NCBI RefSeq assembly: GCF_031128465.2
Contig: NZ_CP155618.1
Span: 3,958,501 to 4,022,500, forward strand
Source of the DNA: Mariniflexile litorale
Lineage (GTDB): Bacteria > Bacteroidota > Bacteroidia > Flavobacteriales > Flavobacteriaceae
Reading direction: 5' to 3'
Length of the DNA stretch: 64,000 bases
Shown piece by piece: positions 38,304 to 46,252 of this stretch. Position numbers and translations under genes: made by a program. The first letter of the stretch is position 1. Every line of letters begins with the position of its first letter. The notes under the pieces were generated by a model, which was given only the letters and a program-made list of their open reading frames with translations, did no database searches and was not told the DNA's origin.

Positions 38304-38371
38304 TAAGGGTTTCATAAGTCAATCTGCTAACCGAATCCATTTTCAGTTATCAAAAACGTATGAAACCCTTA
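38304..38371. terminator. 13-bp inverted repeat after the 249-aa gene
   Basis: TAAGGGTTTCATA (38304-38316) and its exact complement TATGAAACCCTTA (38359-38371), separated by 42 nt. It starts 7 nt after the stop. The long spacer is unusual for an intrinsic terminator, so it may be a protein-binding or RNA-structure element. Confidence 0.5.
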
Positions 38372-38491
38372 ATCTATTCCACACCCCCGCCATTATAAGA
38401 CTTCTTTTTCAAGTCCAAACAATCGGCCCATAACACCTCCACACCCAACAACTAAACAACTCCACACCTCCCCACATTCCATATACTTTCC

Positions 38492-38499
38492 TATATTTG
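38492..38499 (+). promoter_or_regulatory. candidate -7 promoter element of the 38538 glycosyltransferase
   Basis: TATATTTG, a perfect TAnnTTTG match, 38 bp before the ATG at 38538. No clear TTG at -33. It would start the last biosynthetic block (38538-46229). Confidence 0.45.
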
Positions 38500-38537
38500 T
38501 TAAAATAATCCAGTATCAAACTTTTTGTTTATATAGA

Positions 38538-39692
38538 ATGAAAAAAAAACTAATTCGTGTAGTCACTGCAGACGTGTCATTTGGTTTAACTCAAGGCCAA
38601 TTAAAATTTCTTTCTGAAACCTTTGAAGTTATAGCAGTGTCTTCCGCAGGAGAGCGACTGGATCTTGTTTTTAAAACGGAAGGCGTTAGAACCCAAGCCA
38701 TTGAAATTAGTAGACCTATTTCTATACTAAACGATGTAAAGTCTTTGTATTCATTATATAAATTCTTTAAAAAAGAATCTCCCGATATTGTACATTCCAT
38801 GACACCCAAAGCGGGTCTTTTAAGTATGGTAGCTGCTTATTTTGCTAAAGTACCTGTACGTATACACACTTTTACAGGGTTGATATTCCCTAGTAAAAAT
38901 GGTTTTTTAAAAAAGTTATTAATAGCAATGGATAAAACCTTATGCCTATGCGCCACTAAAATAATACCAGAGGGTAATGGGGTAAAAAATGATTTAATAA
39001 GCCATAATATAACTTCAAAACCGCTTCACGTTATTGCGAATGGAAATATAAATGGTGTAGACCTCGCATATTACAATTCTAATATTTTTAATGAAAGCTT
39101 TAAGTTAAAACTAAGAGAAGACTTAAAAATACATAAAGACGACTATGTTTTTACATTTGCAGGAAGATTAGTTGGAGATAAAGGAATGAATGAACTAGTA
39201 GCTGCTTTTAATCTAATTAACAGTAACTTAAAAAAAACAAAGTTATTACTAATAGGTAGTTTTGAAGAAGCCTTAGACCCCTTAGAACCAGAAACCAAAA
39301 AACAGATTAAGCTTAATGAAAATATAATAACCACAGGATGGGTGAGCGATGTAAGACCCTATTTTGCTATAGCAAATTGCCTCACCTTCCCCAGTTACCG
39401 CGAAGGATTCCCAAACGTGGTATTACAAGCTTGTGCACTTAAACTCCCTTGTATAGTAACCAACATTAATGGGTCTAACGAAATCATTTCCGAACCCGAA
39501 AACGGCTTAATCATACCTGTTAAAAATACAGAGGCGCTCTATAAAGCTATGGAAAAAATGTATCATTTAAGTACTGAAGCTCATGCTAAAATGGGAGAAA
39601 CATCACAAAACATTATCATCTCAAAATTTGAGCAGCAATTTGTTTGGAACGCGCTGTTGGAAGAATATAAAAACCTCTTAAACCTCCATTAG
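38538..39692 (+). CDS. family 4 glycosyltransferase (PglA/CapM-like)
   Basis: 384-aa GT4. It begins KKLIRVVTADVSFGLTQGQL with the family-typical ISPPRxxx-like SRPISILNDVKSLYSLYKFF and PDIVHSMTPKAGLLSMVAAY, plus HTFTGLIFPSKNG. The donor domain has FTFAGRLVGDKGMNELVAAF and the signature SYREGFPNVVLQACAL (E-G-F-P-N). The PDIVHxHTPKAGLLG-like segment is typical of PglA-type enzymes that add the second sugar on a Pgl-type lipid carrier. That fits the PglC-like initiator at 45606 and the PglE/F-like genes at 4721-7788. Confidence 0.88.
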   Translation: MKKKLIRVVTADVSFGLTQGQLKFLSETFEVIAVSSAGERLDLVFKTEGVRTQAIEISRPISILNDVKSLYSLYKFFKKESPDIVHSMTPKAGLLSMVAAYFAKVPVRIHTFTGLIFPSKNGFLKKLLIAMDKTLCLCATKIIPEGNGVKNDLISHNITSKPLHVIANGNINGVDLAYYNSNIFNESFKLKLREDLKIHKDDYVFTFAGRLVGDKGMNELVAAFNLINSNLKKTKLLLIGSFEEALDPLEPETKKQIKLNENIITTGWVSDVRPYFAIANCLTFPSYREGFPNVVLQACALKLPCIVTNINGSNEIISEPENGLIIPVKNTEALYKAMEKMYHLSTEAHAKMGETSQNIIISKFEQQFVWNALLEEYKNLLNLH

Positions 39693-39832
39693 GATAGGTT
39701 TTTTAAGCAGCCCCTCACCTACTATGAATGCCCAACTATGTTTTTTTGGGGTACCACTAAATCATACATCGTAAAAACCTTCAATATCAACAGATTTAAT
39801 TATTTTGAAAGTGCAAAATATAAATATAGTTA

Positions 39833-39840
39833 TATATTTG
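39833..39840 (+). promoter_or_regulatory. candidate -7 element of the first amino-acyl module
   Basis: TATATTTG (perfect TAnnTTTG), 42 bp before the ATG at 39882, with TTTG at 39804-39807 as a distant -33 candidate (25-bp spacer, longer than usual). The gap 39693-39881 also holds a weak hairpin, AAAAACCT/AGGTTTTT (39669-39676, 39696-39703), over the previous stop. Confidence 0.4.
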
Positions 39841-39881
39841 AGTACTATTTTGACTAGTATGAGATAAAAAGACTATAATAC

Positions 39882-40976
39882 ATGAATCCGAATTTAAAAG
39901 TAGTAGCACTATCAAAAACTGATTTGGTAGAGGCGATTCACAACAATACCTATTGGCAAGATGAAAGAATACTAATGCCAAAAAGTAAAGCCTTATGGTT
40001 AATAAAAAACAATACAATTGAGGATGATGCATATGTTGCTATTATTTGCCTAGAAAACAATGTTATTATTTCCTACCTACTTACCATACCTGATACTATA
40101 CACGTAGTAAATGCTGGTTTAAAAAAAATGTATTGGATGCATGAGTGGTGGGTAGATCATAAATTCCAAGGCAGTATTGTGCCCTCCTACCTCTTTAATC
40201 AAGCTGCTAAAAAATTAAGTAAAAACATTTTAATAGAATCCAATGCAGAAAATTCAGATTCTTTTTTTAACAGTCAGTTTAATACCATACATACCAAAAC
40301 AAGGCATACCATATTCTTTTTATTAGAAAGTACCGTATTAATAAATAGATTTCCTTTTTTAAAATATTTTAAATTTTTGATAACTATTGCAAATAGCACT
40401 TTTGTAAGAGTGTTGAATAGTAGAAACTATAAAAAAACACAAAAATCCTTAGTAGCTGTTCAGTATGAATATTTAAATGAATTGGATCCGGAGGCTTGGA
40501 ATTTTATAGAACCTAGGTGTAAAAATGATTTTACATATAAGACTCAAGAAAACATAAATTGGTATATTGATAATTCCCAATACACACAAACGCCCATTAA
40601 CAAACGATTTAAGTCTGTATTCTCTACTACAGGGTTTAGTAATAATATTCACAACCATTCATTTAAGATAATTAAAAATGGAGAAATTATAGGATTCATA
40701 TCTTATTTATTTAATATGATTGAATTTAATGTAAAATATTTTTTACCAAAAGACGATGCGCATTATGAAATATGCATGGATGCCCTCATGGAGCATTGCT
40801 TAAAAGCGAAAGCAACCTATATCATAACTGATGACACCAAGTTAAGCAACGAAATAAATAAAAAATACACAGCATTATTTACTTATAAAAAAGAGAAAAA
40901 GTCCAGAGTCCATAAAGGAGCGGATGTCGCTTTTAATGAGATTATTTTAACGGACAGAGACGGTAGGTTTCATTAA
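39882..40976 (+). CDS. double-GNAT-like acyltransferase, module A
   Basis: 364 aa, no signal peptide or TM helix. The N-terminal half has a GNAT-like pattern (VAIICLENNVIISYLLTIPD, then KKMYWMHEWWVDHKFQGSIV) and the C-terminal half a second one (IKNGEIIGFISYLF, then YEICMDALMEHCLKAKATYI). This gives a FemX-like two-lobed layout. It is a paralogue of the 364-aa protein at 42717, and both end LTDRDGxF(H/Y). It is followed by an adenylation enzyme and a carrier protein, so it is the best candidate to move the carrier-bound aminoacyl group to a sugar amine or hydroxyl. No close characterised relative is recognised, and GNAT assignment is by pattern only. Confidence 0.65.
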   Translation: MNPNLKVVALSKTDLVEAIHNNTYWQDERILMPKSKALWLIKNNTIEDDAYVAIICLENNVIISYLLTIPDTIHVVNAGLKKMYWMHEWWVDHKFQGSIVPSYLFNQAAKKLSKNILIESNAENSDSFFNSQFNTIHTKTRHTIFFLLESTVLINRFPFLKYFKFLITIANSTFVRVLNSRNYKKTQKSLVAVQYEYLNELDPEAWNFIEPRCKNDFTYKTQENINWYIDNSQYTQTPINKRFKSVFSTTGFSNNIHNHSFKIIKNGEIIGFISYLFNMIEFNVKYFLPKDDAHYEICMDALMEHCLKAKATYIITDDTKLSNEINKKYTALFTYKKEKKSRVHKGADVAFNEIILTDRDGRFH

Positions 40977-40988
40977 TTTTAATTAGGG

Positions 40989-42479
40989 ATGAATATAATA
41001 CAAAACATTTTAAACACTCTCCAAACACACCATACAAAGAATGCTTTTTGTATTAATGATGAATACTTTACATACGAAACGTTTTCAAATAGTATTTCTA
41101 AAATACAAAGTGCTTTACAAAAAAACACAGCTTCAAATAACAAACATATTGGCTTAATTACAAACAACGATTTAGAAACATATGCGGCCATTATAGCCAT
41201 TTGGTTAGAAGGCAAAGCCTATATTCCTTTAAACCCTGATACTCCAAAAAGTAGAAATCTAGAAGTCATTAAGCAAGCTCATGTTCAAACCATAATCGAT
41301 TCTTCAACGTCTTCACAATATATTGAATATGACATTATAAATCCGAATAAGATTGTAGATACAACAGCAAAACCTATTTTAAATAATTATAATGAAGCAA
41401 ATTTAGCCTATATATTTTTTACATCAGGTACTACAGGCACCCCTAAAGGCGTGCAAATAACTCAAAACAATCTCAATTATTTTATTGATGCCTTTCAAGA
41501 TTTAAAGTACCCCATCACGCATACTGACAAATGCCTGCAAATGTTTGATCTCACTTTCGATCTTTCGGTAGTGTCGTTTATGGCGCCGCTAATAAGTGGT
41601 GCTTGCATCTATACAACATCCAACTCGAATATAAAATACCTAGAAGTTTTAAGACTCATTTCAAATTATGATTTGACCTTCACCTTAATGGTACCTTCCA
41701 TACTCCATTCTTTACGCCCTTTTTTCAAAAAAATAAATAACACCAGCATCAGGATAAGCATGTTTTGCGGTGAAGCCTTACACGAGGATATTACTAAAGC
41801 TTGGAGCAGCTGCGTTCCAAATGCTCTAATTGCTAACGTTTACGGCCCTACTGAATGCACCATCTATTGTACAAATTATGTATACCATACAAATAGTAAA
41901 TCTCATAATGGCATCTTATCGGTAGGCAAAGAAATGCTTCATACCAAGACTATAATAGTCGACGAAAATAACATCCCCATACATACCAATGAACCTGGTG
42001 AACTATGCCTTAGTGGTCCACAATTAACCATCGGGTATTTAAACAACGAAGCCATAAATAATAAAGCCTTTTTTTATTTAAAAGAAAATAATAAACAAAC
42101 ACGCTTTTATAAAACCGGCGATCTATGTAAAAAAGATGCAGAAGGCGATATTTTATACTTAGGAAGAATCGATTTTCAAGCTAAAATACAAGGATTTAGA
42201 GTTGAACTCTCTGAAATTGAGTATCATATAAAAAAAACAATCGTTGATGTTAATCTAGTGGCCGTTGTTTTTAAAAACAAGATTAATAATTCGGAAATAG
42301 CATTAGCAATAGAAAGTTCTGAATTTGATACAAAACAGGATATAGAATCCTTAAAAACCAAGTTACCGAGTTACATGATTCCTACAAAAACAATGTTTTT
42401 TAAAACATGGCCTCTAAATGCAAACGGAAAAACGAATAGAAAGGAAATTATAAAATTAGTCGAAGAAAAATATGGATAG
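40989..42479 (+). CDS. amino-acid adenylation enzyme (DltA/NRPS A-domain-like), module A
   Basis: 496-aa stand-alone AMP-forming ligase. Motifs in order: A3 YIFFTSGTTGTPKGV (about 141-155), A4 LTFDLSVVS (Asp191), A5 ANVYGPTECTIYC, GELCLSGPQLTIGYL, A7 RFYKTGDLCKKDAEGD, A8 GRIDFQAKIQGFRVELSEIE, A10 LNANGKTNRKE (catalytic Lys481). The FDxSV aspartate is the residue that pairs with the substrate alpha-amino group in DltA and PheA, so an amino acid substrate is likely. The 3' end overlaps the carrier-protein gene by 8 bp, implying co-translation. The exact amino acid is not predicted. Confidence 0.88.
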   Translation: MNIIQNILNTLQTHHTKNAFCINDEYFTYETFSNSISKIQSALQKNTASNNKHIGLITNNDLETYAAIIAIWLEGKAYIPLNPDTPKSRNLEVIKQAHVQTIIDSSTSSQYIEYDIINPNKIVDTTAKPILNNYNEANLAYIFFTSGTTGTPKGVQITQNNLNYFIDAFQDLKYPITHTDKCLQMFDLTFDLSVVSFMAPLISGACIYTTSNSNIKYLEVLRLISNYDLTFTLMVPSILHSLRPFFKKINNTSIRISMFCGEALHEDITKAWSSCVPNALIANVYGPTECTIYCTNYVYHTNSKSHNGILSVGKEMLHTKTIIVDENNIPIHTNEPGELCLSGPQLTIGYLNNEAINNKAFFYLKENNKQTRFYKTGDLCKKDAEGDILYLGRIDFQAKIQGFRVELSEIEYHIKKTIVDVNLVAVVFKNKINNSEIALAIESSEFDTKQDIESLKTKLPSYMIPTKTMFFKTWPLNANGKTNRKEIIKLVEEKYG

Positions 42480-42711
42480 TACTATACTAGATAAAATTAA
42501 AGTTATTTTCTCCAATGTATTGGAACATAGCGACTTTAACCTTACAGAATCTACAACTACAAAAGATGTGAATGGTTGGGAGTCATCTACACACATGATG
42601 ATTATTACCGAGGTAGAAACAGAATTTGATATAGAATTCGAATTGGATGAGTTATGGAGCATGAAAAATGTTGGTGATTTAGTACGAATTATAGCCTTAA
42701 AAACACAGTAG
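42472..42711 (+). CDS. acyl/peptidyl carrier protein, module A
   Basis: 79-aa acidic four-helix carrier protein. The phosphopantetheine site is in DVNGWESSTHMMII (Ser38), followed by ETEFDIEFELDELWSMKNVGDL, typical helix II-III of ACPs. It would take the aminoacyl group from the adenylation enzyme whose gene it overlaps by 8 bp. No phosphopantetheinyl transferase is in the window, so an enzyme encoded elsewhere must load it. Confidence 0.88.
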   Translation: MDSTILDKIKVIFSNVLEHSDFNLTESTTTKDVNGWESSTHMMIITEVETEFDIEFELDELWSMKNVGDLVRIIALKTQ

Positions 42712-42716
42712 GCCTT

Positions 42717-43811
42717 ATGGGAGACATAAAAATAAAGCACCTTTCTAAAAAAGTTTTGCGTGATTATCTAGATAACAACCAAAATTGGAATAACAAAACG
42801 ACGGCGTTTCCCAAATGTAAAATATCATGGTTACTTAGCAATGATCGAATGAGTGAAGATGATTTTTGCGGTGTTATTGCGGAAGAAGATCAGGAAATCA
42901 TAGGCCTTATTTACATGATACCAGACTTAATTAGAACTCCAAATGATGGTGAAAAAAAACTATATTGGATGATGTATTGGTGGGTGTCTGAAAAATACAA
43001 TGGCAATGTGTTATCTACCTATATCTACAGTGAAGCTTTAAGGATTGTAAAAAATCAAGTGATTGTAAAATCGTATGCAGAAGAGGCTACCAGTTTTTAC
43101 AAAAAAATGCCTTTTAAAACCATAGGCTCTAGAGTTAGATTTACTATTTTTTTTAGTTTAGATCCTAGCATATTACTAGCTAAATTTAAATTCCTTAAAC
43201 CTTTTAAATTCGTATTAATCGGTTTTGATTATCTCATTACAAAAGCACTATACTTATACAATACTTCAAAAATAAAACAGAGCACCAAAAATGTAAAGTA
43301 TGAATATTTAAACTCATTAGACAATCAAGCTTGGGAATTTATAGAGCCATTATGCAAAAACGATTTGGTATACAAAACAAAAGAATATGTAAGTTGGCAA
43401 ATAAATAAACTGCAATACCTACAAACACCTATAAGCAATAAAAACAGCTATACATCTTTAGAAACAGGACTTTCAAGCAACATTGCCATACATAACCTAA
43501 AGGTTTTAAAAGAAAATGAAATAATTGGTTTTATATCTTTTATTGTTAACTATAATGAATTAAATGTTAAATATTTTTTAGTAAAAGAAGCGACAAACTA
43601 TAAGCTGTGTGTAGATGTTTTAATGGAGCATTTTATAACTCTCAAAAAAAAATATATTTTTACCGACGACGTTAAATTAGCCACTACAATAAAACAAAAA
43701 TTTGCTACTATTTTTACACATACAGCAAACAAAAAAGCCCTGGCTCACAAGGATGTAAATTTAAGTTTTGAAATGCAAGACCTAACAGATAGAGATGGTC
43801 ATTTTTACTAG
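42717..43811 (+). CDS. double-GNAT-like acyltransferase, module B
   Basis: 364 aa, collinear paralogue of the protein at 39882. Shared landmarks are KKLYWMMYWWVSEKYNGNVL, YEYLNSLDNQAWEFIEPLCKN, NYKLCVDVLMEHFITLKKKY and the terminal LTDRDGHFY. Each copy has two GNAT-like halves. It is 5 bp after carrier protein A and 15 bp before adenylation enzyme B. Divergence is substantial, so this is not a very recent duplication and the two may use different aminoacyl donors or acceptors. Confidence 0.65.
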   Translation: MGDIKIKHLSKKVLRDYLDNNQNWNNKTTAFPKCKISWLLSNDRMSEDDFCGVIAEEDQEIIGLIYMIPDLIRTPNDGEKKLYWMMYWWVSEKYNGNVLSTYIYSEALRIVKNQVIVKSYAEEATSFYKKMPFKTIGSRVRFTIFFSLDPSILLAKFKFLKPFKFVLIGFDYLITKALYLYNTSKIKQSTKNVKYEYLNSLDNQAWEFIEPLCKNDLVYKTKEYVSWQINKLQYLQTPISNKNSYTSLETGLSSNIAIHNLKVLKENEIIGFISFIVNYNELNVKYFLVKEATNYKLCVDVLMEHFITLKKKYIFTDDVKLATTIKQKFATIFTHTANKKALAHKDVNLSFEMQDLTDRDGHFY

Positions 43812-43826
43812 TTAATTATCTAAGAT

Positions 43827-45329
43827 ATGGAGTTTATTAAAAGCATTTCAGATGCAATTCAGCAAAATCAAGATAAAAATGCCTTCTGCATAAATAAAAC
43901 ATTTTATACTTATAAAGAATTTATTATATGCATTTCAAAAATAAGAGGGCACATAAGAAACAACGTTAAGGAAACCGAAAAACTAATAGGTTTAGTAACC
44001 CATGACGATCTAGAAACTTATGCCAGCATTATAGCGCTTTGGTTAGAAGGTAAAGCCTATGTACCTGTAAACCCCGACGTGCCTATAGATAGAAATATTC
44101 AAATATTAACCCTTACTGAAATCAATTATGTGATAGATTCTTTAGAAACTTCGGCGTTCTCAAACAATTATCACATCATAAAATCAACACCAGCAAACGG
44201 GTCTCAAGTTATAGATTTAGAGCCTGTAAAAACATCAGGAGATGGTATCGCCTACATTTTATTTACGTCTGGCTCTACGGGGCTTCCTAAAGGGGTACCT
44301 ATTACATTTGATAATGTAAATGCCTTAGTAAAAGCTGTAGATGCAGAACCTGAGTTTCAATTAACAACACAAGACCGTTGTTTACAAATGTTTGAATTAA
44401 CCTTTGATTTTTCAGTGGTAACCTACTTATTCCCTATATTAGCAGGAGCTTGCATCTTTACCATCCCAAAAGCAGCCATCAAATATTTTTATATTTTCAA
44501 ACTTATTAAAGAACAAAAGCTCACGGTATTAACAATGGTACCTTCCATAATAAACTACCTACGCCCCTATTTTAAAGAAATTAATGAGCCACATGTAAGG
44601 TATTGTAGTTTTGGTGGTGGCGCTCTCTATAGCGATATAGCAGTAGAATGGAGCAATTGCTTACCGAATTGTAAAATATTCAATTATTACGGGCCTACTG
44701 AATTTACAGTATATAGTGGGTTTTATCCTTATAATAAAGAAACCCACACAAAAGCACATAATGGTATCGTGGCCATAGGAACGCCGCAGTTAGATACTCT
44801 ATACCTGGTGGTGGATGAAAATAATAATGAAACGAAAGTAAATGAAATAGGGGAATTGTGTTTAGCAGGTCCGCAAATAACAAAGGGATACTGGAAAGAT
44901 GAAGAGCGAAATAAAGAACGCTTTTTTTTTAGAAATGAAAAGGGTACATCTATTCGATATTACAAAACGGGCGACCTGTGTTTCAAAGACGCCGTTGGAG
45001 ATTACCTATATGTAGGTAGGGCTGATTTTCAGGTTAAAATAAGAGGCTATAGAGTAGAACTATCAGAAATTGAATTTCATGCCAAAACCATATCGACTAA
45101 AAAGGTTAATATGGTGGCGATAGATCTTGAAAATAACTTAGGTAACGCTGAATTAGGCTTAGCTATAGAATCTGAACCTTTTGAAACCGATGCTATTTTT
45201 GATTACTTAAAAACGAAACTACCTAGTTATATGATTCCTATGCACCAACTATTTCTAAAAGAGTTTCCGCATAGCATAAATGGAAAAATAGATAGAAAAG
45301 AACTACGACAACAATTTAATTTTAAATAA
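43827..45329 (+). CDS. amino-acid adenylation enzyme (DltA/NRPS A-domain-like), module B
   Basis: 500-aa stand-alone adenylation enzyme, paralogue of that at 40989. Motifs: A3 YILFTSGSTGLPKGVPIT (about 143-160), A4 LTFDFSVVTY (Asp194, alpha-amino-binding position kept), A5 FNYYGPTEFTVYSG, GELCLAGPQITKGYW, A7 RYYKTGDLCFKDAVGD, A8 GRADFQVKIRGYRVELSEIE, A10 SINGKIDRKEL (Lys487). Pocket surroundings differ from copy A (for example CSFGGGALYSD versus SMFCGEALHED), which hints at different specificity. A carrier-protein gene follows 2 bp downstream. Confidence 0.88.
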   Translation: MEFIKSISDAIQQNQDKNAFCINKTFYTYKEFIICISKIRGHIRNNVKETEKLIGLVTHDDLETYASIIALWLEGKAYVPVNPDVPIDRNIQILTLTEINYVIDSLETSAFSNNYHIIKSTPANGSQVIDLEPVKTSGDGIAYILFTSGSTGLPKGVPITFDNVNALVKAVDAEPEFQLTTQDRCLQMFELTFDFSVVTYLFPILAGACIFTIPKAAIKYFYIFKLIKEQKLTVLTMVPSIINYLRPYFKEINEPHVRYCSFGGGALYSDIAVEWSNCLPNCKIFNYYGPTEFTVYSGFYPYNKETHTKAHNGIVAIGTPQLDTLYLVVDENNNETKVNEIGELCLAGPQITKGYWKDEERNKERFFFRNEKGTSIRYYKTGDLCFKDAVGDYLYVGRADFQVKIRGYRVELSEIEFHAKTISTKKVNMVAIDLENNLGNAELGLAIESEPFETDAIFDYLKTKLPSYMIPMHQLFLKEFPHSINGKIDRKELRQQFNFK

Positions 45330-45331
45330 TC

Positions 45332-45580
45332 ATGAATAAAGAAGACATTTTAATAAAAATAAGAAAAGCTTTTAGTTCTGTTTTAGAACATGAAAACTTT
45401 CAACTAACCGATCAAACAACAGCTGAGGATGTAGATGGTTGGGAATCTGTAACCCACATGATGATTATTAATGAGATTGAAACTAAATTTGAAATAAAAT
45501 TTGAACTTATGGATTTAATGAGTTTAGAAAATATAGGAGACTTAATAAAGGCAATACAATCAAAAACAGACAACAAATAG
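45332..45580 (+). CDS. acyl/peptidyl carrier protein, module B
   Basis: 82-aa carrier protein with DVDGWESVTHMMII (phosphopantetheine Ser39) and ETKFEIKFELMDLMSLENIGDL. Paralogue of carrier A. Partner of the adenylation enzyme ending 2 bp upstream. It lies 25 bp before the initiating sugar transferase, so modules A and B and the transferase probably form one transcript. Confidence 0.88.
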   Translation: MNKEDILIKIRKAFSSVLEHENFQLTDQTTAEDVDGWESVTHMMIINEIETKFEIKFELMDLMSLENIGDLIKAIQSKTDNK

Positions 45581-45605
45581 TCTCACCAGGCTATCACATA
45601 TAATT

Positions 45606-46229
45606 ATGAATTACAAAAACACATTAAAACCCGTATTAGATTTTATATTAGCATTCACCATATTAACACTGCTAGCTCCCATACTTATTGCAACCACTAT
45701 ATTACTATACTTTTTAAATGATGGTAAACCTTTTTTTTATCAAAGACGTCCTGGTAAAAATGAAAAGATTTTTAACATCATCAAGTTTAAAACCATGAAT
45801 GATAAAACGGATGCCCATGGTAAACTATTACCCGATACGGAGCGTTTAACAAAAATAGGCCAGCTAGTAAGAAAAACATCCATAGATGAAGTACCCCAAC
45901 TTCTAAATGTTTTAAAAGGAGACATGTCTATAGTAGGCCCGCGCCCCTTATTAGTGCAATATTTACCTTACTACACACCCATCGAAAAGAAAAGACATAC
46001 AATGCGACCTGGTATTACCGGATTAGCCCAAGTGAATGGTAGAAATTTTATAGATTGGGATACAAAACTTAAATACGATGTAGAATATGTTGAAAACGCT
46101 TCTTTAAAATTAGATCTAAACATCCTACTAAAAACCATCTACAAAGTAGTGGCTTCCAAAGACGTTTCTGTAGACACCACTAAAGTAGAAACCTACCTGG
46201 ATGTACTAAGGTCAAATAAAAAAAGCTAG
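45606..46229 (+). CDS. initiating phosphoglycosyltransferase (PglC-type, bacterial sugar transferase)
   Basis: 207-aa monotopic membrane enzyme that transfers a sugar-1-phosphate to undecaprenyl phosphate. It has a single re-entrant hydrophobic stretch (about 10-33), FYQRRPGKNEKIFNIIKFKT, the Asp-Glu catalytic pair in TSIDEVPQLLNVLKGDMSIVGP, then RPGITGLAQVNGRNFIDWD. The short form without the WcaJ N-terminal domain matches PglC-like enzymes that prefer UDP-diNAcBac-type sugars. This agrees with the PglE/F-like genes at 4721-7788. It is the last gene of the plus-strand locus. Confidence 0.92.
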   Translation: MNYKNTLKPVLDFILAFTILTLLAPILIATTILLYFLNDGKPFFYQRRPGKNEKIFNIIKFKTMNDKTDAHGKLLPDTERLTKIGQLVRKTSIDEVPQLLNVLKGDMSIVGPRPLLVQYLPYYTPIEKKRHTMRPGITGLAQVNGRNFIDWDTKLKYDVEYVENASLKLDLNILLKTIYKVVASKDVSVDTTKVETYLDVLRSNKKS

Positions 46230-46252
46230 GATTACAAATTAAATGATACGCT

